Origin: Labia minor
Lineage: Eukaryota; Arthropoda; Insecta; Dermaptera; Spongiphoridae
Direction: 5' to 3'
DNA: 64,000 nucleotides
NCBI GenBank assembly: GCA_963082975.1
Contig: OY720349.1
Span: 67,764,501-67,828,500, forward strand
The notes beneath the pieces were generated by a model. The model was given only the letters and a program-made list of their open reading frames with translations. It was not told the DNA's origin and ran no database searches. Of the stretch, positions 12,876-23,856 are shown one piece after another (within the stretch, counting starts at the first letter, position 1; every line of letters starts with the position of its first letter). Both the position numbers and the translations under genes were made by a program.

Positions 12876-14929
12876 TTATTCTAGTTTTCTTTTTTTATTA
12901 ATAGAATCATCCTTTTTGTTTTCTCCTTTATCAGGATGGTAGCTGTTCATGTGAAGCTCTAATAATTCTTTAGTTTTGAATCGCATCAAACAAATGACAC
13001 ATTCAAATTCTCTGCCGCATAAGAAACTTATATGATTGATTAGCGAACTTTTAAATTGGAATGTTTTCTGGCAATTATCACAATGGAATGTACCAGGTGC
13101 ATCAAGCATCGATCCTTTATGAATACGTTCATGCATTCTCAAATGGGACTCCTCAATGAATGTTCGCGAACAATTAGAGCAGCTATACTGTTTCTCACAT
13201 TCATATTTTAAATGACGATAATGCTCGTTATAATCATCATCAATTTTAGAGCATTTAGGACAAACATATTCTTCTTTTTTGGGTACTTTGAAGAGCGGCC
13301 GTGGCGAGGGTGATCGAGGACGAACTTTAGATGTGGATGGTTCTTCTAAAGATTCTTTTGGTTTATTTGTATCTAGTCCTTCCTCCATCCGTTTGGTAAA
13401 TGATATTTTTTCTTGTTTCTTATTTATTGATTTTGGTGCTAATATTAAAGGACGTCTCGATTTTCGAAGAGGTTCATTTGTATTTACATCATCTAAAAAT
13501 CGTACTCTTACAGATTTCTTTCCTTTTGATCCTGTTTTCAGAGAACTCATTGGAGTTTTTCCTTTTAAAGAGATTAATTTGTCTTTTGGATCATCTATTT
13601 TTGCTTTTAATTTTTCTAATTTAGATGAAATCGTCATTTCTTTTGAGATTATAAGTTTTCCTTTTTTAGGTGATTCATCTTTTTCAGATTTTATCATTAT
13701 TTGGTTTTCACTTGAACTTGGTGTAGCCTTTTTTAATTTGTCTTCATTTTTTTGTGATATTACAAATTTTGATGATTTTTCGTCAACATCGGTTTTGACT
13801 GTTTCTAATGATCCAGATGTTGATGCTTTATATTTATCAATTGTAGACGATTTCGTACCAATATTTGGAGATTTTTCTCTATGAACATTTGACTTAACAT
13901 ATGTTTTTAAACTATTTTTTTCAACTGCTTTCATAAGGGTTGATTCGCTTTTTACAATTTTAATTTTAGGAATAGTATTAGAGGTACTTGAGGAAGGTAG
14001 TTCAGTATCTTCAATTACTTCAGGACTAGGATCATCAAATATTTTTGTAGATTTAAGAGACGAATATTTGCCGAGGGTTAACAATGGTGGAGGTTTATCT
14101 AAAATCTTTCCCATAGATGATTTCTCTCCAGCAGAATTAGTCTCTCCAGAAATTTTAATGGAAGTTTTTAATTCTGGTGATTCAATGTTTGGTTTTAATT
14201 GTAAAGTTGGTGATTTCGTTTCAGGCCTTGTTGATGATAATTTATCAGTCGATTCACTTGTTTTTTGAATTTTTTGATCCATTTTAATTTGATGCTCTTT
14301 TATTAAATCTGTTGGTGTTTCCTTAGTTTCTTGATCGGAAGTTATTTTTGGAAAAGATCCTGTATTAGAATCAAGCGTTAGAGTTAGAGTAAGAGCTTGA
14401 GATTCAACTTTTGAAGAACATTTACTACACATAGGTTCAGTTTTGGTTTGAGATACATTTGATATATTTTTATTTAAAATATTTGCAGATATATCGGGTG
14501 ATGGTTGAATTTTTAAAAGAATATATTTTTCTGGTTCAGATTTAGAGGGAGTACCTTTTTCAATAGTAGATTTTACAATTTGTATAGATGATTTTAATTT
14601 TGATGAAGGTAATTTTTCAATAGTAATATTTTCAGTTTTAGCATCAATTTTAGTAGGGGGTTTCTCATTTGTTTGTGAGGTAATAGTTTGTGGTAATTTT
14701 TCAATAGTCAGTGGAGAGATTTTTGAATCCGATTTTGTTGGATTTTTTTCAATGCTAAAAGGGAATGCTTTGTTTTCAGATTTTATTAATGTTAATTTAT
14801 CGAAAGTAATTAAAGAAGGAGGTTTGTTGACCGTCTTCACCGATTTCAATGGTGGAATATTGTCGTGATGAGTTTTTGATTTGGGTGATATCTTCTTAGC
14901 AGTTGTTTTCTCTCCTGGAGATCTGCTAT
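12876..14929 (-). CDS. lola: Long Lola terminal exon, Ser/Lys-rich region plus four fingers
   Basis: A single uninterrupted exon of 683 codons, several times longer than any other in the array. Acceptor TTGCTTCTCTTTAG is followed by AT and then Ser-Arg-Ser-Pro. Residues 1 to about 550 are low-complexity, rich in Ser, Lys, Thr, Pro and Ile, with a recurring IEKLP-like motif, and look disordered. Near residue 480 a KSVRVRFLDD segment contains an RVxF-type sequence, the docking motif for protein phosphatase 1; this is only a motif match. Fingers lie at about 554-664: a CCHC-like finger (YVCPKC...HLKYEC), CCHH (YSCSNC...HERIH), CCHC (FHCDNC...ISFLC) and CCHH (FECVIC...HMNSYH). The usual ECGVEPQF linker is replaced by ECEKQY and LCGREF. 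The C-terminus has a basic KKRKL, a plausible nuclear localisation signal. Antisense open frames here are shadows. Confidence 0.88.
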
Positions 14930-16139
14930 CTAAAGAGAAGCAATCAAAGAAAGATTATGGTTAGAAATTTAAAATTTTTTTTTTTTTTTTTTTTTAATTA
15001 AAAGCAGGCGAGCAAGACAAAAAAAACTATATAATGGAAGTTATTAATAATTTGTAAATTCTATATAAAATTAAAAAGAGGGATAAAATAATAAAATAGT
15101 AAAAATATGAAAAATTTATTATATAAGTATACATGTGTGTAATAATTTAAAAGTGTATATATTAATATTATTGGTATGATTTTCTTTTTTTAATGGATAA
15201 AATTAGAAATTAATTTCTGTGAATTCTGTTGAAATCTCGTAGAAATAGAAATTTTACCTAAAAATTAAAAAACAAATGAATTAGAAAATGTATAATGATT
15301 ATTATTAATTGATTATTAATAAAGATACAAAGATTTAATACATATTTTGATGGTTTTAATTTAAAAAAATTTGTATAGTTTGATTATTTTATAAAATAAA
15401 AAAATTGTATTAAATTAAATACAACGCACGATAAAAGATTTTTAAAACTAGATAAGAAAAGATATAATATTTATGAATTGTATTTTATTATGTTAGTAAA
15501 AATTAATGATATTGGCACACTCTGATTGAAAATTAATTTAAATTATATATACTTCTATTCATTTTTTATATTTAAATATAAAATTTTACGTTATTAAATT
15601 TACGTTATTAAATAATTTATTAAAAATTTATTGTTAAATGCAAAAAAAAAAAAAAAAAAAAAAACAAATTAAGAAATACCTAGGTTTAATAAGTAATAAA
15701 ATTCCTTCAAGATATTATAATTAATTATGATAATTATCATTTTTGATAAGTAAAAATATGATTTGTAAGAAACAATAAATATTTATGAAACAATGAATTT
15801 TAACAAAAAAATGTAATTTTAACGTAATTAAGGGATATAAACTATTTTTCTATAGTTCAAAATTTACAGATATCTGTGAGAAGAAAATATTGGGATTTTA
15901 AAAAAGATAAGAAAAATAAGGAAAAGTTGAGAAAAGAAAAAAGTACGATTATTTTATTTACGTTGTATATTATAAATTAATATATAATCCATATATATTT
16001 GTTTTTATTAAAATACTAAGAAATTTGAATACAATGTTTGTTGTTTATAAAAATGATTTGAAACATAACTATTTAAATAATAACTGTTCTTTGTAAATTG
16101 AACCTGGAAAAAAAAAATTTTTTTTTCCTTTTTTATCTA
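14930..16139. other. AT-rich intron, nothing recognised
   Basis: A poly(T) near 14977-14995 lies just inside the acceptor of the long exon, and a poly(A) run at about 15641-15664. Otherwise AT-rich sequence without frames of interest. Confidence 0.5.
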
Positions 16140-16332
16140 TATAACAACTTTCAATTTATAAATATAACTGAAAATTAATAATAAAATTAAAAGTTTATGG
16201 ATTAAAGGAAGCTTGCATTATATTCTGTACTACTAGCTTCAGATGATTATGTTACTGTCGATATTGTTAATAATAACTTACTCCTTTAACCTTTTAATTT
16301 TCAGTTAAATTTATAAATTGAAAGTTGTTATA
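16140..16332. mobile_element. Small hairpin MITE with ~50-bp inverted ends
   Basis: The left end (TATAACAACTTTCAATTTAT and onward) is matched in reverse complement by the right end at about 16280-16332, which reads through AACTGAAAATTAA to TTAAAGG. The arms are about 50-60 bp around a core of about 70 bp that encodes nothing. It has the look of a non-autonomous DNA element. No target-site duplication was confirmed, and no family is assigned. Confidence 0.55.
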
Positions 16333-16727
16333 AAAAAAATGTATTTTCAGATTCAATCAACAATGTTCAACGAGCGTTGTTAGTAGATCGGAAGCATTTA
16401 CTAAATATTTATTTTTTTTATCAATTTATTAAGAAACATTTCTCAAATGCTTATGGCTTTTTTCATATTATTGGAAAAAATTATTTATAATTTTTACAAT
16501 CAAATTGAAATAAAATTATTTTTATCAAAATATAATATTTTACATTAGCCACAATAGTATATTTAGGCATTATATAAAAAAATAATTTCTATATACATCA
16601 TAAATAGTTATATACAAATTCATATTTAAAAAAGCGGAATTTTATATCACAATAAGCTTTCCGCACTAGGACTCTCATTGTTTTTATATCTGAATATTCT
16701 TTTGATGTTATCTGCAAATAGCATGTA

Positions 16728-17246
16728 CGAGGGCAGGTCAATAAGACCATGACTTTTTGAATTTCCTGTCTCTTAAATGAAATGACAACACTGCTCCTCT
16801 TAGCAGGAAACTATCAGCCGACTCCTGTTGAAATGTGAACCAGCTGGGTTTCTTAGTTTTTGTTTGACATCCATTAATAGCAGACTACCTCGTGATTTGA
16901 GAAGAAAATGGAAAAAAGTGAATTTTGTGTGCTCATTAAGCTTTATTTTTTTGAGGAAAAAAACATTACTGAAAGCAAGTTTTTGCGCCGTTTCGTAACA
17001 GTGAATGAAGTGTGGATCCACCTCATCACACCAGAGACCAAACAACAATAAAAACAGTGGATTTCTCAGGGTGAAAGATCTCCGCGACAAATCTTATATT
17101 TTGGTAGAGATAAAACAAATTGGATAAACGTTGAACGAAGTGTATAGAGGTCAAAGGAGACTACGTTGAAAAATAAAATAATTTATTATCCGAAAACCTG
17201 TTATATTTTTAAAAAAAAAAGTCACCGACTTATTGACCTGTCCTCG
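16728..17246 (+). mobile_element. Internally deleted mariner element
   Basis: Ends CGAGGGCAGGTCAATAAG and its near-perfect reverse complement, each flanked by TA, bound a 519-bp element. On the plus strand a start-like MEKSEFCVLIKLYF is followed by FLRRFVTVNEVWIH, PETKQQ and KQWISQGERSP, and the tail KCIEVKGDYVEK before a stop is found in another frame. These are the N-terminus, the first catalytic-Asp region (here Asp replaced by Asn in VNEVWIH) and the C-terminus of a mariner transposase, which normally needs about 1.3 kb. The middle is deleted and frames are broken, so it is dead. The antisense open frame of 96 codons is a shadow. Confidence 0.85.
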
Positions 17247-17345
17247 TATCATTAATACATTAGAATAAGATTCTCTTTCAATAGATTTCACAGTCACAAG
17301 TTTTATATATCTATGTATAAATAAATATCTTGATCTTAATATTAT

Positions 17346-17560
17346 TTATATAAGTTGTGAATGTCGATTGATCATATGATTTTTCAAATGGCTTGGGCGA
17401 ATTCCTCGATATGGACAATGAAGGCATGCAAAACGTCTTTCTGATCCACATTCATAAGTTATATGATTATTAAGTGAATTTCGATTTTTATATCTTTTAA
17501 AACATTTTGGACACTCGGCAAAATTGGCATCAAATGTTGTGGGATTATAGAAGAAGAAAT
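17346..17560 (-). CDS. lola: Lola terminal exon, two zinc fingers (divergent linker)
   Basis: A short terminal exon of 70 residues with no internal start codon. Acceptor TATTATTTTTCAG is followed by AT and then FFFYNPTTFD. The pair of fingers is CCHC at residues 16-37 (ECPKC...ITYECG) and CCHH at 45-66 (FACLHC...MINRH), followed by only four residues before the stop. The linker is GSERRF in place of GVEPQF, and the second finger has an unusual GIRPSH at its helix start, so its DNA preference may differ from the array norm. It sits just downstream (transcript sense) of the piggyBac scrap at 18.1 kb and about 100 bp from a mariner remnant. Confidence 0.87.
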
Positions 17561-17886
17561 CTGAAAAATAATAATAAACAAAAATACTTTTATAAATTAT
17601 CTAAATTAAAAAAAAAAAAAAAAAATTGTAATTATGATAAAATATTATATTATATTTATTTATTCTAAATGATAAAGAATTGAATTAATTATTTTATTTA
17701 TGTAAATAAATAATAAAATATTATTTTTTTTACAAACATATTAATATTAATATTAAAAATAAAATAATATTAGAAATATTACAGATTTGTAGAAGCAAAA
17801 GTATTGTAGGTTTGTCTTAATTTTAGATATTCCTTGTCTTTATACACATTCAGAAAATTCCTTAAGGAGCGGTTCTATATAAATTT

Positions 17887-17888
<2 letters not shown>

Positions 17889-17949
<61 letters not shown>
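17889..17949. repeat. Compound (TA)n-(GA)n microsatellite
   Basis: A TA run of about 34 bases passes directly into a GA run of about 27 bases. A similar TA-then-GA compound occurs at about 44567-44604, just upstream of the 44.3-kb exon. Confidence 0.95.
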
Positions 17950-18094
17950 GTGGATGTTTAATAAAATTAAATTTAGATTAATAATATATATAAATTTAAA
18001 AATGTATATAATTTTTATTTTAAAAAATTATAATAAAAATCAACTTTTTTATTCAAAATTTTTACAAATTTAAAAAATAATAAAAACGATAATT

Positions 18095-18262
18095 TTATAA
18101 AATGGTCTTTGTATGATAGATTTTTTAACATGGCACACAAGACACAATGTAACGGCACACTTTTGGCAATAATAGCGATTTTCCTTTCTTGCCTTTTTTT
18201 CCTTTACTATCTCTATTTTTACAACAAATAGCGCAGCCTCTTGTTGGTACAACCTTTTTTAT
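18095..18262 (-). pseudogene. piggyBac transposase C-terminal Cys-rich domain, frameshifted
   Basis: In one minus-strand frame KVVPTRGCAICCKNR matches the start of the piggyBac C-terminal zinc-binding domain; after a frameshift the next frame reads RKENRYYCQKCAVTLCLVCH, its second half. In intact enzymes this Cys-rich domain closes the transposase and binds the transposon end. Only this ~55-residue tail is left, and no catalytic core is seen nearby. Identification rests on the CxxC / RYYCxxCxVxLC pattern. Confidence 0.7.
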
Positions 18263-19575
18263 GTTGGTGGAATAAAATAAAATAGGAATAGAATAGGGGA
18301 AATATGGTTCTGTAAATCTTAATGGGCCCCCAATCAGTTTTTTTAATCTACCAAGAGATCAGTGCCAATGAAAATAAGACTTATGATCGTTGAAAATATA
18401 ATCTGAAAAAATATTTAAATTTAAATTAATTATAATAATATGAATAAGAATAAAATCTAAGTGTAGTTAAGATAAGGTCCATCCCTCTATGTATCAAATT
18501 TTAATATATCTAACGCGGTTAAAGTGTTAACTTAGTCACTGGTTAATGTAAGTGTTAACTAAATAATTCAGAGAAAATATAAATAAATAGATCTAAAAAT
18601 ATTAATTGTATAGACCTTATGTTTTAGTCTTTAGTCTAGTTATTCTGAAGATTTTTAATGAGTAAGATCGAATTACATCTAAGAAAGTTACATTTATAAT
18701 AGCTAGCTAGCTAGCTAGCTCTATGGTCTATGATTCTATTCCATTTAAACTTTCTAGAATTTATCGCCATTTCATAAAAAAGAAAAAAAATCACTAACTG
18801 ACAGAATAAACTCAAATTCTGATCCATTTTTTTAGTTTCATTGAATATATTAATTAGATCATTGTCCCTAATCCCACCTCTTCTTCTAATAATCAAATAT
18901 ATGTATGTCTCTCTTAGTTATATTAAACATTTTAATTTATTCTTTAAGATTTAATGAATGAATATATTGCTAAGGAACTTTTCTAATTCATTATTATTAT
19001 TATTATTATCACTAACTATGATTCATTGGGAGTAAGTCAAAGTAGTTTTCGACTTTAATGAAAAAGCTAGCTAGTTATATTTCAAATATTTAAAATAAGG
19101 TTTTCATTGAATTGTTAAAATGTAAAATCAATTATAATTTTAGGAAAAGAGTAGAATTAAATATGGCTTAAATTAATTGATATTAAAGATGTAGTAAAGA
19201 TGTAATGTAGATGGTAGTTTATATATATATTACTTTATAATAAAATATATCAAATTAAAAAACACTTTGCATTACGATACTTTGGGCCACCTGAAAATAA
19301 AGATTCAAATATTAAAAAAAAAAAAAAAATGATTTCTTAAAAAGTCGCCGCAGTTTATCACATACAATGGCGAGAGTGGTGTGCAAAGGATTAATAATAC
19401 ATATAAAGAAAGATGGTGATAAATCTGGTGAATACATATAATGTAAAAAACAAAAAATTAAATAAAATAAAACAAAATAAAAAATTAAAAAAAAAACGAT
19501 CAATTGCAAAAAAAATATTTTTATTAGAATTCTACATTATTGTATTATATTTCAATTATTTAAATTTAATTTTAT

Positions 19576-19970
19576 TTAAGATTCTTGAGAATGAATTTTC
19601 TTAATATGACTGATTATATGATGTTTCAGTTTAAACATTTTTTGACAAAATTTGCATTTAAATTTTCGCTCAATGCCACATTCATACGTCAAATGATTAT
19701 ACAATCCTGATTCATAAAAGTAAGATTTTCCACATTTTTTACATAAAAATTGTTTGGTTGCATTTGTTGGACGATTGTGCATATGAAATATATGTTGTCG
19801 CAGATAAGTTTTTGAGATAGATTTATAATCACAATGGGCACAGAAGTTACGTTTTAATTTTGGACATTCCTTTTTGAGATGTCTTTCAAAATTACTTCTC
19901 AACTTGAATAGCACACCACATCTTTCACATTTCCAATTTGGTTTTCTTTCATTGATTTCTAATGTTTTAA
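19576..19970 (-). CDS. lola: Lola terminal exon, four zinc fingers
   Basis: A 130-residue terminal exon. Acceptor TTTATTTTCAG is followed by TT and then the first full codon (Lys). The four fingers are CCHC at residues 14-35, CCHH at 43-64, CCHC at 76-97 and CCHH at 105-126, the same order and spacing as the exons at 5.9 and 25.4 kb. The RPTNA linker between fingers two and three is shared in form with those two exons. The linker between fingers three and four is GIERKF. The stop follows four residues after the last zinc ligand. The exon is very rich in Lys, and its AT content is higher than that of the 5.9-kb exon. Confidence 0.9.
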
Positions 19971-20663
19971 CTGAAAATAAAAATATATATATATATATAT
20001 ATATATTAATTAATCATTCTAAAGAGCGTTATAGTTACAGTGAAGTACCATTTAATATTTTATTGAATTATTTAGACCCCCCTAGGATTTATCTATTTTC
20101 GTTACCAATATTTATAACTATCGTGGATTGTGGATTTAGTAAGAAATATAACAAAAAAAAAAAAAAAAAAAAAAAAAATGTAAAAAATTATTTTTATTAA
20201 AATTGCCGATTATTTCAGTTATTTCAATTTAATTTAATTAAAAGTTTATTTATTAAGAATTCTTTGGTATGCTTATTTTTCAATAATAATTTGAAATATT
20301 ATTCTCAAAATGAATTCAGCATTACATCTTCCACACTTAGAATATTCATTTTCTTCAAATAAAAAAAATATTAATATCTGTGTATTCTTCATTTTAATAT
20401 TTATAGAAGTTTAAATACAGTTATATGTATATAATCAAAGCATAGTTACTTTAATATTTCAAACATTTGGATGCGTGTAACAAAAAGATCTAATAATTAT
20501 TTAATATTAATAAATATTACTTAATATATTTACAGTAACAATTTAAAACACTTAAGAAGGTAATCTTATTATATAATAATATTGCCAAGGTAAATTGTTT
20601 GTTAGCACAAACTAAAATTAGTATAAAAACAAAACAATATACATATGTGAAAGTAATGAATTC
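19971..20663. other. AT-rich intron upstream of the four-finger exon
   Basis: A (TA)n run near 19983-20006 and a poly(A) at about 20154-20178 are the only features. Nothing else is recognised. Confidence 0.5.
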
Positions 20664-21211
20664 GTGCGATTATATAAAATTACCGGTGATTATACATAAT
20701 CACCACTGAATTTGATCAATATGATAAATTATTTCATATTTATCAAATTTACCGGTTAGAGTTTATAAAGTCCCTTACTTTACTTTTAAGGTTCGGTTCG
20801 GATATAGAAAAATTATTTAATTAATTATTTTTTTAATCCATATCTCCATATTGTCCAATTAAAAAAATATCTTTCTGAGTATAGTAACTATTCAAAAAAA
20901 GCCTGTACTCATACTACTGGCCCAATAAGTCATGATATTTATCACATTTACCATTACGAGTTGGATATTTCCCAAATTTAGTGGTGATTATGAAGATAAG
21001 TGTAATCGTCGGTCGGTAAAAATCTGGCAAGATTTATAATTCTAAAACAGTAAACAAGAAGTAAACTTTCATATAAATTCAAATAAATGATTTTTTCCCC
21101 ATAGAATATGGGTTTGGTTTGTTTCCACAAAATAATCCGAATTTATCACATACCCCACGAGTTGGGAATTTTATAAACTAACCGGTAAATCAGTAATTTT
21201 ATATAATCACC
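20664..21211. mobile_element. TIR element with GTGATTATATAAAATTAC ends
   Basis: The left end (GCGATTATATAAAATTACC) and the reverse complement of the right end (GTGATTATATAAAATTACT) match, followed on both sides by TTTACCGGTTAG and TTTATAAA. The left arm has an extra ~65 bp with its own hairpin (GGTGATTAT-AC-ATAATCACC). Internally, TTTATCACAT..ACC and ACGAGTTGG occur twice (about 20940 and 21145). Bases 21006-21023 carry CGTCGGTCGGTAAAAAT, shared with the 42.0 and 60.8 kb repeats. No coding sequence; probably non-autonomous. Confidence 0.55.
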
Positions 21212-22469
21212 GATTTTTCATTTTTTCTATATATAAAAACAAATATTTTTGTGACAAGGATAATTTTTTATTTATAATAAAATTAAAAAAAAAAAAATTC
21301 AAATTGATTATTTTTAAATAAATTTTATTTATATATATTAAACCAGAGTAGAGGAAATGACATAATTAAATAATTATTTTAAGCCATTAAAAATATTAAA
21401 ATAAAATAAATAATATTGTAATATATAAATCATTAAAATCACTAGCCGATTTATTAGGTAAACTATAATTTTAAAGAAAAATAATCCTTTTTAAAAAAAA
21501 TTTTAAAAAAATAATAAATAAATATATTTTGATTTTAACCACAATTAAAAAGTTATTTATTAATTAAGTACTAGAAGTTACAGATTTAATTAAAAAGATA
21601 TTATTAAATGCCCTTGAAAGAAATTTTAAATTTGGTATATTTCAATCACAAATTAATCGTTTGTTCTATTTTTATTTTAATATAAATTTCTGCAATTTTA
21701 AAACTCAAAAAATGTTTTATCAGGCTTATATTTAAATAATCTTAAAATTCAAATTAATTGAAACGGTTCAAAATGAATTTGAATGAGCTCAAAGGATTTG
21801 GGACAATATAATTATTATTATTATTAATATTATATATTTTTTTTTATTTATAATGACATAAATCATAATTTTGTAGGAAAAATGAAACATTTAATATTAT
21901 TATAATTGTGAAGTTATGTTATTTAGAAAAGAAAATGTTCATAGAAGTTATGTTTCATGCTATAATTTTTAATTGTTATTAAAATTTAATCATATATAAA
22001 GTATTATTATTACATAAATCAGTTAATAACATTATATATATGTAAATATATATATATTTAATCTTTATATAAAACAACTTCGAGAAGTAATCTTTAACTA
22101 TACAATTATTTATATAGTAAATATTAAGTATTTGTATGATTATATTATATATATTTTCATATATTTTATATTTGAGAGATTCGACTTTAATTATTATTGT
22201 AATATCCTGTTTGGATCAAACTAATTATGTACATTTATAATAAATTTTATTTTCATTGTAATATAAAAATGTGCATTTTAAATTGTATTATATATAAAAT
22301 ATATTAATAATCTATTAAATAAGGAGATATAGATTCAAAAATACTAATTAATTTATAATTAGATAGTAAGATAGTTAGTAAAAATTATTAAGTGTTGTAA
22401 GGGGTATGTGAGAATGTAGCAAACATTTTGTCCATTTAGAAATGAATGAATGTCATAATCTAATAAATA
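21212..22469. other. AT-rich intron, nothing recognised
   Basis: Low-complexity AT-rich sequence with poly(A) near 21285-21298 and (TTA)n near 21811-21825. No frame, repeat family or finger motif is seen. Confidence 0.5.
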
Positions 22470-23180
22470 ACAGGTAGGCTGAGAAGTTTGTAGGCTAGCA
22501 TAGATAATTTTGTTTTTTTTTATATATATATATATATATAATTTGTTTTTATTATTCAATATAGTTGCCTTTGAGGGCGATACAGCGATTATAGTGGTCA
22601 TATAATTTTTCGATACCATTTTTATAATATGTCTTTAGCCTCAAAATAGGCTGCAGTTTCGGCGATCACCTCTCTTCATCGGAGCAAAATTTCGAAATGA
22701 TGGAGCCATGTTTCCATCCATAGCAACATATCGACGCAAACTTTGCGATTATCAAAAATTATTTTGTGGACTTTTTTGATGTTTTCGTCCGTAACAGCCT
22801 CTTTGGGGCGTCCACTGCGTGCATCGCCCTCGGTGTACATTTCGCCTCGTTTAAACTTAGCAAACCACTTCTCCACGGTTGAATTTGTAGGTGCAGAGTC
22901 AAGCCAGAGCCTTTGTTTCAACAGTAGTTTTTTATTTTGCCAAAAAGCAATGCTTTATCAACACACGAAATTCTTTTTTTTTTTTTTTCATTTTTTCAAA
23001 TTAATAAAAGTTATTTCATAAAAAATTCGTTAACTAACTCCGATACTAATTGTGCAACAGCTGTTAAATTTATACCTACATATATATCTTTTGAAGGTTA
23101 GGGCTAACTAAAAAAAAATATGGATTTGATACTAGTGGTACCATGAATGTATCAGCCTACGTACTTTTCAGCCCACCTGT
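22470..23180 (-). mobile_element. Internally deleted mariner element with TA target sites
   Basis: Inverted ends ACAGGTAGGCTGAGAAGT and (reverse complement of the right end) ACAGGTGGGCTGAAAAGT are flanked by TA at 22468-22469 and 23181-23182. The minus strand encodes DSAPTNSTVEKWFAKFKRGE and GRPKEAVTDENIKKVHKII, the mariner helix-turn-helix half, then jumps to METWLHHFEI, the first catalytic region, and after another gap GIEKLYDHYNRCIALKGNYIE before a stop, the transposase C-terminus. At 711 bp it is about half the length of an intact element. The deletion removed the central catalytic region. Confidence 0.9.
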
Positions 23181-23182
23181 TA

Positions 23183-23822
23183 GTTTCCAATCAAAATTGA
23201 TGTGGGTGAGAAACTAAACCTAAATTTTAAAGCAATTGTGAGATATTATTTTTTAAAAAACTCGGAAAATATATTATGATTTAATATTTGAGAAATAATA
23301 TCTTAACAAAACAGGGTATTGTTCTTTTCTGTATATACATATTGAACGAGTAACAAGATTGGATTTGATATGAGATCTTCCATGAACTATGGTATATTCT
23401 GGAGAGGTGGAGGAGCAAATTAAGGGGATGCTGACAGAGGCAAGGGGTGCTTACTATATGATTTGCAATTATTTTTAATTTTTTAAAAAAATAATAAATA
23501 AAAAAATGTGTATCTTTATGACCACAACTCCTGGTTTCAAGAACCAGGCCCGGAAATTTTTCTCTAGCTGGGGGTCTATGGGAACGTGGTCCACATCAAA
23601 ATTGAAAAACTACTTGAAATAAGTATTAGTCTGCTTATGGGACAACCGACTTGATAGGCGCTGTTAAAAAAAACAGTTTTTTTATGAGCGCTCCAGTTAA
23701 GGGAACAAATAAATGATTTTTTATATTATATATTTATATAATTTAATATATTGACCCTATATTGTCTGGAATTCATTTATTTTTTAAATAATAATTAAAT
23801 ATTAATGAAATAAATAATAATA

Positions 23823-23854
<32 letters not shown>
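23183..23854. other. Spacer with mixed composition, origin unclear
   Basis: Bases 23340-23710 are less AT-rich and contain stretches such as GGTGGAGGAGCAAATTAAGG and AGGCCCGGAAATTT, which suggests an old insertion, but I recognise no coding motif or inverted end. A poly(A) of about 29 bases (23826-23854) abuts the next element. Confidence 0.4.

Positions 23855-23856
<2 letters not shown>

Larger units (their letters stand above)
17561..19575. repeat. Spacer with microsatellites and a piggyBac scrap
   Basis: Contains (TA)n at 17889-17922 running straight into (GA)n at 17923-17949, a (GCTA)n run at 18702-18720, (TTA)n near 18990-19008 and poly(A) near 19317-19329. The piggyBac scrap is listed separately. 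No further exon was found. Confidence 0.6.

Noticed and set aside
13279..13884. A 201-codon open frame on the plus strand
   Set aside because: It is the antisense of the long minus-strand Lola exon, has no recognisable domain, and its amino-acid bias (Phe, Ser, Leu) follows from the Lys/Ser/Glu codons opposite.
22743..23021. Plus-strand 92-codon frame at 22.7-23.0 kb
   Set aside because: It is the antisense of the mariner transposase remnant.
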